The position numbers and the translations under genes were made by a program. Shown in pieces: positions 44,299 through 53,505 of a DNA stretch of 64,000 nucleotides (positions are counted from its first letter, which is position 1; each line of letters opens with the position of its first letter). The notes under the pieces were generated by a model. It did no database searches. It was not told where the DNA came from and saw only the letters and a program-made list of their open reading frames with translations. Source of the DNA: Paenibacillus donghaensis (GTDB taxonomy: Bacteria > Bacillota > Bacilli > Paenibacillales > Paenibacillaceae). Location: NCBI RefSeq assembly GCF_002192415.1, contig NZ_CP021780.1:7998001-8062000 (forward strand), read 5' to 3'.

Positions 44299-46752
44299 AT
44301 GTCAATTATCGAGATCATCAGAGCGCATGAGGGCAACTTGAAGGACGTTTCACTGGAAATACCCAAGAACAAATTGGTTGTATTCACCGGACTCTCCGGT
44401 TCAGGGAAATCGACCTTGCTCCTGGATGTCCTATTCAATGAGTGCCAAAGACAATACCTGGAAGCGATTACTATGCAGGGTATTCATAAACCCAAAGTAG
44501 AACGCATCCGGGGGGCTTCCCCGGCTATCGCGATTACTCAGAATGACGCAAACAGCAATCCCCGCTCAACCGTAGGGACAATGACAGATATCTATACAGA
44601 CCTGCGAATGGTCTATGAGAAGCTGGGCCGAAGGAGCTGCCCGCATTGCGGAGAAATGATTTCAGCTGCGGATTGCAAAGAGGAAACGGCAAAGATCGAT
44701 AATCAGTTTTATGTCTATATGTATTGCTGCAACTGCGCCAAGAGGATGGATAAGGTCACACGTACACATTTTTCCTTCAATACCAGGGAGGGAGCCTGTC
44801 CGGCTTGTGACGGTTTAGGCAGATTCCATTCTATCCACAAAGAGCGGGTTGTTAACGAAAAGCTGTCATTGGAAGGTGGGGCAGTAAGCTATTGGGAAGG
44901 ACAATACGGAACCTATCAAACTTCGATACTGTATGCCGCATGTAAGCATTATGGCGTTCCCGTTCCGGCCAATATTCCTGTGGAGCAGTTTAGCGATATG
45001 CAGAAAGCAATGCTGTATGAGGGCATTGAAACGGATGCAGTGAGGAGCCACTTTCCCAATCACAAACCGCCGAGAACCACCGCATCAGGAAAGTTTGAGG
45101 GTGTTCTCCCGATAGTGTGGCGGCGATTATCTGAGAAAGACGGAAACGCCAAGAAGTTGGAAGGATTTTTTGACATTGTGGAATGCCCGGACTGCAAGGG
45201 AGAAAGGCTTGCTGAAGTCAGCCGAAGCATTACGGTGAATGGGAAGAGGCTGCCGCAGCTATCACTATTGTCATTGGAGGAGCTGTGTCAGTGGGTCAAA
45301 GACCTGGCTGCTTCGCTAACCGAACAGCAATCGGAGCTGGTACAGGCTTATCTGCTTGACATACAGACCAAGCTCACACGCATTGTCAATGTGGGATTGG
45401 GCTACCTCTCGGTTGACCGGCAGATTGTCACTTTATCCGGGGGAGAAATGCAGAGGCTAAGACTCGCAGCCATCCTCGACTCAGAATTGTCTGGCGTAAT
45501 TTACATTCTGGACGAGCCTACGGCAGGACTTCATCCCAAAGATACCGCAGGGCTGATCACTATACTTCGGAAATTGCGTGACTTGGGAAACTCGGTGCTA
45601 GTTATTGAACACGACACAGATGTTATGGCCGCCTCTGACTATATAGTGGACATAGGCCCCGGCTCTGGGAAAGAGGGGGGCGAAGTGGTTGCAACCGGGG
45701 GACTTGAAGAAATCATGAGTCAGGAAAACTCTGTTACGGGAAATTATCTTCGTAGTCCTCAGCCTGGCAAAACTAACTTCAGAAAAGCTGCCGGCGCAGT
45801 CTATATTAAAGCAGCGGACAAGTTTAATTTAAAAAATATCAGTGTTGCTATTCCTGTCGGCTGCCTAACTGCGGTAACCGGGCCTTCCGGTTCCGGTAAA
45901 TCGACTTTAATATTTGAGGTGCTCGCCCAAAATGAACAGAATCGGAACAAAAATTGTGTATCCGGCCTTGAACAGTTTGATAACATCATCCAAATTGAAC
46001 AGTCGCCAATTACTAAAATGAAACGTTCCAATGTAGCAACCTATTCAGAGGTGTATTCAGAAATTAGAACGGTTTATGCCAAGACGGATGCTGCCAAGCA
46101 GGAAGGTCTAACAGTCAAACATTTCTCGTTCAATACCCCCGGAGGCAGATGTGAGAATTGCGAGGGACTAGGATATATCGACAGCAATATGCTATTCTTT
46201 TCCAATACGAGGGTTGTATGTCCCGTCTGTAATGGCAAGCAGTTTAATAACACAGTATTAGCTGTGAAATATAAAGGCCTCTCCATAAAGGATGTCCTCC
46301 ATCTTTCCGTAGTAGAAGCCGTTGATTTCTTTGCAGACCATTCCAAGCTCATTCGAATCTTGCAACTGCTTCAAGATGTCGGGCTAGGGTATTTAGAACT
46401 TGGGCAGACCCTAACCACGTTGTCGGGCGGCGAAGGACAGCGGTTGAAGCTTGCAAAAGAATTGATCGGCAGCAGTAGAGGCACCAAAAATCTGTACTTG
46501 ATGGACGAACCAACAACTGGATTGCATCCGCAAGATATTGAACATTTTCTTGTCCTTCTGAATCGGATAGTAGACGCAGGCAATTCTGTAGTAGTAGTAG
46601 AACACAATCAGCAGGTGATCAGAAACAGTGATTGGATCATTGATCTTGGACCCGAGGGAGGGGCAAGAGGCGGCGAGATTGTATTCACAGGAACACCCAA
46701 AGAAATGATGGAAATAACAGGCGGAAAGAGGGAAGCTTATGGTTTTCAATAA
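44299..46752 (+). CDS. UvrA-like ABC protein (UvrA2 / excinuclease type)
   Basis: 817 residues, shorter than UvrA (about 940-960), as in the UvrA2 class that lacks part of the UvrB-binding region. It has two ABC ATPase halves: Walker A GLSGSGKSTL and GPSGSGKSTL, two LSGGE signatures, two DEP(T)-type Walker B motifs (LDEPTAGLHP, MDEPTTGLHP), and zinc cysteines (CPHCGEM, CPACDGLG, CENCEGLG, CPVCNGK). Such proteins bind damaged or drug-bound DNA and some confer drug tolerance. ATG 44299 follows GGAGGTAGGGG. The next gene begins inside its end. Confidence 0.87.
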   Translation: MSIIEIIRAHEGNLKDVSLEIPKNKLVVFTGLSGSGKSTLLLDVLFNECQRQYLEAITMQGIHKPKVERIRGASPAIAITQNDANSNPRSTVGTMTDIYTDLRMVYEKLGRRSCPHCGEMISAADCKEETAKIDNQFYVYMYCCNCAKRMDKVTRTHFSFNTREGACPACDGLGRFHSIHKERVVNEKLSLEGGAVSYWEGQYGTYQTSILYAACKHYGVPVPANIPVEQFSDMQKAMLYEGIETDAVRSHFPNHKPPRTTASGKFEGVLPIVWRRLSEKDGNAKKLEGFFDIVECPDCKGERLAEVSRSITVNGKRLPQLSLLSLEELCQWVKDLAASLTEQQSELVQAYLLDIQTKLTRIVNVGLGYLSVDRQIVTLSGGEMQRLRLAAILDSELSGVIYILDEPTAGLHPKDTAGLITILRKLRDLGNSVLVIEHDTDVMAASDYIVDIGPGSGKEGGEVVATGGLEEIMSQENSVTGNYLRSPQPGKTNFRKAAGAVYIKAADKFNLKNISVAIPVGCLTAVTGPSGSGKSTLIFEVLAQNEQNRNKNCVSGLEQFDNIIQIEQSPITKMKRSNVATYSEVYSEIRTVYAKTDAAKQEGLTVKHFSFNTPGGRCENCEGLGYIDSNMLFFSNTRVVCPVCNGKQFNNTVLAVKYKGLSIKDVLHLSVVEAVDFFADHSKLIRILQLLQDVGLGYLELGQTLTTLSGGEGQRLKLAKELIGSSRGTKNLYLMDEPTTGLHPQDIEHFLVLLNRIVDAGNSVVVVEHNQQVIRNSDWIIDLGPEGGARGGEIVFTGTPKEMMEITGGKREAYGFQ

Positions 46753-49700
46753 AGACCGGATGGATAAATCTACTCTGCTGAAAGAGCTTGATTCGCTGGG
46801 ATATTCGGACAGAATGAATAGAATAGCCCTTCTCGGCCGACGGCATGTAGGGGATGAGTTCTATTCCAATTTGTTGTTATCCTTGCTGGAGGAGGGCGCC
46901 TATGAGGCGCATCTGGCTTTAACCGGTGCAAGGGCAACGAACAATGCCAATATCGTTCTGCTTGCCCTGAAGCATCCTAAAGCAGGCGTCCGGTGCAGGG
47001 CGGCAGGTCTTATGGCTACAGTGGTTGCGGACAGGGACACGGATATAGAACGTGAAATTATAACCATGTCATACGAATGCCGCCGCAAATTGCTCAGTAG
47101 TATTGTAAACACCTGTCGTCAAGATTGGGCGGAGCGTCTATTGCCGTTGGTGTATGAACGCTGGGGAGCGCAGGAGGCAGCCCTTGTGCTGTCAGCCTGC
47201 GGTGAGGAGACGGTTCGCAAGTGGCTTGCCGATCTGGGTTATGCCGTGCAGAACTGGAAGACCTTGTCCAAACGTCATCCTGACCTGGTAGCGGCGTATT
47301 TCCAGACCACGTTAAAGAACGCGCCTCTTCGGGACAAAACACAGGTTTGGTGGAGATTCTCGTCTGCCATGGAGAGCTTAAGCTTTTCTAAGCCGGCTTT
47401 GATTCTGGAATGTGCCCTGAAGGTTGGCCCGGTAGATATCATCCATCCTGTGTTAAAAAAACAACTGGGGCCATTGGTTCGGAACCATCCCGATGCCGTG
47501 TTCAAACTGCTGACACGCGAAGAGGCGCTAAGTGATCTGATTCGACATGGTGTGCCTAAAGTTCTTCTCAAAAGAAGAAACAGGCTGTCCATGGATCAAT
47601 GGATGGAGCTGGCGACATTGCTCGCAGATACTCCCATGCATATAGCGAGATTGCTTCATAGCGTGGCACCTTCCAAGCGTAAGATGATTTTTGAGGCGGT
47701 ATATGAAGAAGATAAACGACACACACGTATTTTCCCAAAGCATTTACTGGATGTATTGCCGCATGAGCTGCAGGACCAGGAAGCCGCCCGTATGCTGGGT
47801 CTTCGGGAGATCCGGGATGATCGGGACAGCCTGCTGCGGACTATGGCTCGCCGGAGCATTGCTTATTCCAGAGAAATGCTGGAGCAAGCATCAAGGGTGT
47901 CCAATGCTGATGAACGTGCTGCGGCATTTGCCTATTTGGTTAAGAGTACGGCACTGTCGAGACGCGGAATGGAGGAGACGCTGCAGGTTCTGATTCGAAT
48001 CAAAAATGATCAGGATGCGGTGCGTGGCGCCGTGATGACCGAGCTCTCAAGCAGTCCGCCGTCTATGTTTACGAATGGGCATATTGAGGAACTGACTGTG
48101 CTTGTGGACAGCGTTGTTGAAGCCAGAGATTCATCCTATACCACAACCGCTGCCACGGAAAAACTAGCCCTGGCCATTATACGACATCAGGCCTTGCAGC
48201 CCCGCAGCGAGCTGTTTCAGTTCTCGTTAAGAACCATGCGAAGGCTGGTGGAGCGGGATGGTCAGTTTACCCTGCCGTCATTGCAAGCTGCAAATTTGCC
48301 TAAAGGTGCGGAACAGATTCTATTCGATGAGCTGTATGCCCTGGCTTCGGAAGCAAACAAAAGAGAAAATTACAACCTGGTGATCCGGTTAGCTGATTCG
48401 TTCGGAAAAAGAGGGTATGCTCTGCCCAAGCTTCAGCAGTTATTGGAGGAAGCGACTAAAGCGAAAGCTGCAGCTGTACAAGCGGCTAGACAATGGCTTG
48501 CCCCTCACCGTACGCGTGATGAGAGAGTCAAAGCATTATTGAATAGGGATAAATCCTTTATCACTGTAAACGAAGTCTTTCTGCATCTGCATGGACAACG
48601 CCAGGAATGGCTGGACCCATTTATATCTGGCGCTGCAATTAAAGGGAAGTTTCTGACGGGCAAAACCATTTATCTGGTCCCCGCAACGGACGGGTTTCAC
48701 CGGTGGCTGCCGCGTCAGCAGAAATCGTTGGCCGCTCTGTTGGAAAGAGTAGCCTTGGATACAAAACGCAGTTATTCTGAACGTGCAAATGTGATCAAGA
48801 TTATGGCAAGAATGCCTGAACTGTTCCCGGATAAGCTGCTGGAGCTGCTGGAGGATCAGGAAGTGCCTGTAGCAGAAGCTGTGCTGTATGCGCTGTCCTT
48901 GTCGGAGGAACCTGAGAGGGCGCTTCCCATTCTTCTGGATAATCTGGATGGAGATCAGGCCCGTGTAGCGATGTATGCGATTCCCAAATGCGTGCGCAGA
49001 GTGAGTCCGGTACTATTAGCCTCCTTGCTGAAAGAACTTCTAAGTCAGGATAAGCTGAAAATTACGGTCAGAAAAGAGGCTGTCCGGTTGCTTGGCGCCT
49101 ATCGAAGCAGCGGCAGCCTGCTGCTGCTCTTGAATGAGTATGAGAAGCCGGGTGCACACAAGGATGTCATGATTGCCATAGGGCATGCAGCGAGGCAATG
49201 GCTGGATGATGAACGCGGCTGGGCGATCCTAAGTGCAATGGCTTCTTCCCCGGAGCGCAATATTGCCGAAAGCCTGCTGTCCCAGCCTCCTGGTGAGCTT
49301 CCGGTTCATGCCCGCTCCCGGTATCTGGAATTCATTATCCGGATAGCAGGCCATGCCGATGCGGCCGTGGCAGCGGCTGCATTCTATGCAATGATCCGTT
49401 GGACGGGCGGTAATGAAGAGGTCATTGCGGCGGCCGCTGCAACGGCTGTCGTTGATCTGGAAGACAGCAGCAGATGGTGGGCTGCAATGGTTGCACTGAT
49501 TGAGGCTTGCCGTGACGGCAAGGCCAATGAACAGATGATAGAGGTTTACAAGCGGTTGGCGGACGCTCCGCCCAGGGAGGAATGGAATGCCGCTGCCCAG
49601 AGGGATATGCCGCACCGGCAACGGCTTCTGAGATTGACAGACCAACTGATATCCTTACCCAAGCACACACGGCTGATCCTGGCCCCTCTGTATTTGGGGA

Positions 49701-50107
49701 TTATGGATTGTCTTGCGCCCCATGAGACCTTTACACATGTTGTAATTAAATTCAGCATCACAGCCATCGATTGGAATAATGCAGAGGAAGCCGTCGCCCA
49801 TCTAACACGTGTGGTGAATGGTCTGACCAAACAGCCTTATCTGCTGAAGGAAACCTATGAACAACTTGCCCAGAATTTAGAGGGCAGCAAGGGGTTCTGG
49901 AATCCCGAAACGATATTGGAAGTGGTAGACGCTCTCGGGTCTGAGGAGGACTTCGAACCGCTGTACCTTTCAGTTGCTTTGCTTGAGGCTGCCGGAACGG
50001 CTGTAATGTGGAGTGCGGATTGTGCTAACCGTCTAAAGTCCTATCGAAATCATAAGAATGAGGCCATTCGCTCCCTTGCCTTGGATATTTGGACAGCAAT
50101 GGAGTAG
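46739..50107 (+). CDS. large HEAT-repeat-like protein
   Basis: 1122 residues made almost wholly of paired helices, rich in Leu, Ala and Glu, with repeats such as VAEAVLYALSLSEEPERALP and VRKEAVRLLGAYRSSGSLLL that look like HEAT or ARM solenoid units. No signal peptide or membrane segment is visible. It overlaps the UvrA-like gene by 14 bases, so both are probably translated together and could interact. The start is ATG 46739 after GAGGGAAG; ATG 46760 is a second choice. Molecular function unknown. Confidence 0.72.
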   Translation: MVFNKDRMDKSTLLKELDSLGYSDRMNRIALLGRRHVGDEFYSNLLLSLLEEGAYEAHLALTGARATNNANIVLLALKHPKAGVRCRAAGLMATVVADRDTDIEREIITMSYECRRKLLSSIVNTCRQDWAERLLPLVYERWGAQEAALVLSACGEETVRKWLADLGYAVQNWKTLSKRHPDLVAAYFQTTLKNAPLRDKTQVWWRFSSAMESLSFSKPALILECALKVGPVDIIHPVLKKQLGPLVRNHPDAVFKLLTREEALSDLIRHGVPKVLLKRRNRLSMDQWMELATLLADTPMHIARLLHSVAPSKRKMIFEAVYEEDKRHTRIFPKHLLDVLPHELQDQEAARMLGLREIRDDRDSLLRTMARRSIAYSREMLEQASRVSNADERAAAFAYLVKSTALSRRGMEETLQVLIRIKNDQDAVRGAVMTELSSSPPSMFTNGHIEELTVLVDSVVEARDSSYTTTAATEKLALAIIRHQALQPRSELFQFSLRTMRRLVERDGQFTLPSLQAANLPKGAEQILFDELYALASEANKRENYNLVIRLADSFGKRGYALPKLQQLLEEATKAKAAAVQAARQWLAPHRTRDERVKALLNRDKSFITVNEVFLHLHGQRQEWLDPFISGAAIKGKFLTGKTIYLVPATDGFHRWLPRQQKSLAALLERVALDTKRSYSERANVIKIMARMPELFPDKLLELLEDQEVPVAEAVLYALSLSEEPERALPILLDNLDGDQARVAMYAIPKCVRRVSPVLLASLLKELLSQDKLKITVRKEAVRLLGAYRSSGSLLLLLNEYEKPGAHKDVMIAIGHAARQWLDDERGWAILSAMASSPERNIAESLLSQPPGELPVHARSRYLEFIIRIAGHADAAVAAAAFYAMIRWTGGNEEVIAAAAATAVVDLEDSSRWWAAMVALIEACRDGKANEQMIEVYKRLADAPPREEWNAAAQRDMPHRQRLLRLTDQLISLPKHTRLILAPLYLGIMDCLAPHETFTHVVIKFSITAIDWNNAEEAVAHLTRVVNGLTKQPYLLKETYEQLAQNLEGSKGFWNPETILEVVDALGSEEDFEPLYLSVALLEAAGTAVMWSADCANRLKSYRNHKNEAIRSLALDIWTAME

Positions 50108-50113
50108 AGTATG

Positions 50114-50515
50114 GTCTTCCTATGTAAATATGATAGTGGTACAGCATATAACAAGAGTCCCAATGAGGTTGAAGCCGTACATTGGATGACCTGCGATGAA
50201 ATAATGAATCATCCCCAAGCTCCTCCTTGAAGCAGTTTTTGAGCAGTTTCCTATCTTGAAGTCAGATGATTTCGGATTGAAGAAGATTGAAGATCATCAT
50301 CTTAACGAAGTTTTTGAAATTTATAACAAAATCGTGTGCGTTTATTAGTGGAAGTTATTACTGCAGTTCGTCAAGCGTCAGGTGAAAACTTCACCATCGG
50401 TATCCGGGTTCGTAAAGTCGAAAATGGTGATCCATTAGCCACCTTTGATCCAGAACTAGTGCTAAGACCAGACGCAAAAATTAAAGATTTTGAAATAGTA
50501 GCTGAAGTAAATTAA
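50114..50515 (+). pseudogene. run of three gene fragments (Nudix tail, GNAT-like head, flavin-oxidoreductase-like piece)
   Basis: 50114-50230 reads the end of a Nudix hydrolase (YDSGTAYNKSPNEVEAVHWM, then DEIMNHP). About 50219-50348 reads a possible acetyltransferase start (LKSDDFGLKKIEDHHLNEVF). 50348-50515 reads VEVITAVRQASGENFTIGIR, similar to NADH:flavin oxidoreductases, then an unassigned tail. No start codon with RBS supports any of them. The stretch marks repeated deletion between 50107 and the next terminator. Confidence 0.6.
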
Positions 50516-50550
50516 ATATTAAACTACCGGAGAACGACAGTTCAGCATTG

Positions 50551-50580
50551 ACCGCCTAATGATAGGGCGGTTTTTCTTTT
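50551..50580 (+). terminator. rho-independent terminator
   Basis: ACCGCC (50551-50556) and GGCGGT (50566-50571) enclose a nine-base loop and run into TTTTTCTTTT. It ends transcription from the HEAT-repeat/fragment region before the MetNIQ operon. Confidence 0.85.
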
Positions 50581-50744
50581 GGTCAGATATATAGAATTGC
50601 CGGGAAACATCTAAACCCGCTCCGTTATTAGGTTGTTGGTAGGCTTGACGACTTTCTTCCCCCCGGCATGAATTTCAGCAGCATTTGTTCTAACGATGTT
50701 TAGAGAGGGATATTCCATTGGGGTTATCTTCGTGAAAACGGTTA

Positions 50745-50808
50745 TTGACAGGCTCTATCTACGGTGCTATATTCAAACTTATAATTCCTATCAACAAACT
50801 AGGTATTA
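50745..50808 (+). promoter_or_regulatory. sigma-A promoter and possible CymR-like operator of the MetNIQ operon
   Basis: TTGACA (50745-50750) and TATATT (50768-50773) are 17 bases apart. Downstream, TAATTCCTA (50782-50790) and TAGGTATTA (50800-50808) form an imperfect inverted repeat near the start of transcription, similar in layout to CymR sites of sulfur genes. There is no obvious S-box riboswitch leader in 50581-50860, the space where one would sit. Confidence 0.6.
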
Positions 50809-50860
50809 ATAATGCGACATATTGCATGATGGACAGGCACAGGTTTGGGGGAACAGTGAA

Positions 50861-51946
50861 ATGTCAGAAGATAGCTTTATCCAAATGAAGCAGGTAACGA
50901 AAAGCTTCTATAAAGACACACATGCTATTGAAGTGTTGAAGGACGTAAACCTTGAGGTGGAGAAGGGCGATATATTCGGCATTATTGGCTACAGTGGTGC
51001 TGGCAAATCGACCTTGATCCGATGTATTAACGGGATTGAGAGCCTGACGAGCGGCGAAGTGACCGTCGATAAGCAGATCGTCAGCAATCTGACGGGAAAA
51101 GAGTTGCGGCAGTTCCGCAGGCAGGTTGGCATGATTTTTCAACAATTTAATCTGATGCCTTCCCGCACTGTTCACGGCAACATCGCGCTGGCGCTTCGAA
51201 ACAGTGGATTAAGCAAGCAGCATAAAGAGCAGCGCATCATGGAATTGCTTGAACTGGTGAACATTCGGGACAAGCGTGACGCTTATCCGTCGCAGCTGAG
51301 TGGCGGGCAGAAGCAGCGCGTAGCGATTGCCCGTGCTCTGGCCAATCATCCCAAGGTATTGTTGTGTGATGAAGCGACCAGTGCGCTTGATCCGCAGACA
51401 ACCAAGTCCATCTTGCAGTTTCTAAAAGACCTGAACCGAAAACTGGGAATTACGATCGTTATAATTACCCATGAGATGGGGGTCGTGAAGGAAATCTGTA
51501 ACAAAGTGGCGATCATTGACCAAGGGGTGATTCTGGAGCAGGGCGATGTTTTTTCTGTCTTCTCCAATCCAAGAGAGCCGTTAACCAAGACCTTCCTGGA
51601 AACCACGTCCAATCTGAGCAAGGTGGATGAGTTGATTCGTATGAACTCGCCATTGGTACAGCTGGAGGAAGGGCAGATCATCCTGAAATTAACCTATACC
51701 AACACAACGGTCTCGGAGGCGTTGATTTCAGAGGTTTCCAGAAGATTCTATGTGAATGTTAACATTATTGCCAGTGATATTGAGATTGTGAACGATATGC
51801 TGCTCGGTGGGCTTGTGGCGGTTCTAAGCGGCGAACAAGCCGGCATTGATCAAACCTTGACTTATTTGCATGAGAAAAATGTTGTCGTGGAGGTGATCAG
51901 GGATGCTCGATCAAGTCATCAACCAATTGCTGCCGAATGTCTCTAA
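50861..51946 (+). CDS. metN: MetN-type ABC importer ATPase
   Basis: 361 residues. The ATPase part has Walker A GYSGAGKSTL, signature LSGGQKQRVAIAR, Walker B VLLCDEATSALD and switch VIITHEMG; the C-terminal about 80 residues form the NIL domain that senses intracellular methionine in MetN (LEEGQIILKLTYTNT start). ATG 50861 follows GGGGGAAC; the longer frame from 50822 has no RBS. It overlaps the permease gene by 44 bases, so the three genes form one operon. Confidence 0.9.
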   Translation: MSEDSFIQMKQVTKSFYKDTHAIEVLKDVNLEVEKGDIFGIIGYSGAGKSTLIRCINGIESLTSGEVTVDKQIVSNLTGKELRQFRRQVGMIFQQFNLMPSRTVHGNIALALRNSGLSKQHKEQRIMELLELVNIRDKRDAYPSQLSGGQKQRVAIARALANHPKVLLCDEATSALDPQTTKSILQFLKDLNRKLGITIVIITHEMGVVKEICNKVAIIDQGVILEQGDVFSVFSNPREPLTKTFLETTSNLSKVDELIRMNSPLVQLEEGQIILKLTYTNTTVSEALISEVSRRFYVNVNIIASDIEIVNDMLLGGLVAVLSGEQAGIDQTLTYLHEKNVVVEVIRDARSSHQPIAAECL

Positions 51947-52589
51947 AGTATCCGATGTTTTTTATGGGGCCGTTCTTCAGACTTTGCAAATGTTTGCTAT
52001 CGCAGGTTTCATTTCGTTTGTGCTTGGTTTGTTTTTTGGCATTGTCCTGCTGGTCTGCAAACCCAATGGCATTCTCGCAAACAAAGTGGTCTATAACCTA
52101 TTGGATAAGGTCATTAATATACTGCGTTCCATTCCTTTTATCATTATGATTGCCGCGCTTATTCCGTTAACCCGACTAGTGGTAGGAACGGCGATTGGCA
52201 CGACAGGCGCGATTTTTCCGCTGGTGGTTGGCATCACCCCCTTCTTCTCCCGTCAAATTGAATCTGCTCTGAGCGGGATCGATCCTGGATTAGTGGAATC
52301 AGGGAAAGCGATGGGCATGAGTGCGAATGAATTAATCATTCATGTTTATTTGAAAGAGAGCATTCCAGCCATTGTGCGGGCCACAACCATAACCAGTGTG
52401 AACTTGATTGGGCTGTCGGCAATCGTCGGGGTAGTGGGCGGCGGTGGCATTGGAAACTTTGCGATTATGTACGGTTATCAGCGCAATCAGATGGATGCGA
52501 CCTATGTTTCGGTTATTGCCTTGCTAATCATCGTAAGCATCATTGAATTGCTGGGGAAAAGTTTTTTGCGAAAGACTACATACTATTAA
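51903..52589 (+). CDS. metI: MetI-type ABC importer permease
   Basis: 228 residues, five to six membrane segments, with the coupling motif for the ATPase around FSRQIESALSGIDPGLVESGKAMG. It forms the channel for MetN and MetQ. ATG 51903 lies inside the end of metN after GGAGGTGATC. Confidence 0.9.
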   Translation: MLDQVINQLLPNVSKVSDVFYGAVLQTLQMFAIAGFISFVLGLFFGIVLLVCKPNGILANKVVYNLLDKVINILRSIPFIIMIAALIPLTRLVVGTAIGTTGAIFPLVVGITPFFSRQIESALSGIDPGLVESGKAMGMSANELIIHVYLKESIPAIVRATTITSVNLIGLSAIVGVVGGGGIGNFAIMYGYQRNQMDATYVSVIALLIIVSIIELLGKSFLRKTTYY

Positions 52590-52608
52590 AACCATGTGAG
52601 GGAGAGAA

Positions 52609-53451
52609 ATGAACATGAAGGTCAGACTATGGGTGAGCGTATTATTGGTGTTTGCAGTACTCTTGACAGGATGCGGCGGCAAGACTGACGGTGAAGCTTC
52701 GGTTGTAAAAATCGGGGTTGTAGGAGAACCGCATAAAGTCATTTGGGACGCTGTGAAGGAGAACCTGGCGGCTGAAGGTGTAGAAGTTGAGCTTTCGTTT
52801 GTCACATTTACGGATGGCATTATTGCTAATCAGGCATTAGCGGATAAAGAACTAGACTTCACACTGTTCCAACACTATGCTTTTCTCGAACAAGAGGTAG
52901 CGGACAAGGGATATGATTTTGCCGTAATTGGTGAAGCATTGGTAGCGCCGCTTAGCGTATATTCCAAAAAAATCACGGATGTGGACCAGATCAAAGACGG
53001 GGACAAGATTGCTATTCCAAACAATGCAACCAATGCAGGCCGAGCGCTTAAAGTGCTGGAGCGTGCCGGCTTGATTGAAGTGGATGCCAGCAAAGGCTAC
53101 ATGCCAACCGTACAGGATATTACAACGAATAAATTCAATCTGGAAATTCTTGAAGTGGACCCTGCGCTGATTCCTTCCTTGCTGCCTGACCTTGCTGCCG
53201 GCATTACCAACAGCGGGATTGCGATTGATAATGGACTAAGCCCAATTACGGATGCGATCTATTCGATTCCAGTGGATGCTAATGATGAGACTATCAAACC
53301 GTATATCAACATCTTTGTAGCAAGATCGGAAGACAAAGATAATGAAACCTATCAGAACATCGTGAATGCTTACCGGCAAGACAATGTGGCCAAGGCGATG
53401 CTGGACGAATATAAGGGCGGCTTGCTTCCTGCTTGGGACTATCAAGAGTAA
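52609..53451 (+). CDS. metQ: MetQ-type substrate-binding lipoprotein
   Basis: 280 residues with a signal peptide and lipobox (LLTGC near residue 22), and the NlpA/MetQ fold (VVGEPHKVIWDAV, DFTLFQHYAFLEQ, IPNNATNAGRALKVLERAGL). It likely binds methionine or a related sulfur compound. RBS GGGAGAG precedes ATG 52609. The M20 amidohydrolase after it suggests that an acylated amino acid may also be a substrate. Confidence 0.9.
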   Translation: MNMKVRLWVSVLLVFAVLLTGCGGKTDGEASVVKIGVVGEPHKVIWDAVKENLAAEGVEVELSFVTFTDGIIANQALADKELDFTLFQHYAFLEQEVADKGYDFAVIGEALVAPLSVYSKKITDVDQIKDGDKIAIPNNATNAGRALKVLERAGLIEVDASKGYMPTVQDITTNKFNLEILEVDPALIPSLLPDLAAGITNSGIAIDNGLSPITDAIYSIPVDANDETIKPYINIFVARSEDKDNETYQNIVNAYRQDNVAKAMLDEYKGGLLPAWDYQE

Positions 53452-53505
53452 TGCGAGTAATCAAATATCTGCAGGCACGCGGCAACAGGGCAGGAGGCTC
53501 AGTAT

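Noticed and set aside
50581..50860. SAM (S-box) riboswitch or T-box before the MetNIQ operon
   Set aside because: No conserved S-box or T-box sequences or matching stems and no leader terminator next to the start codon; the nearest terminator belongs to upstream transcription.
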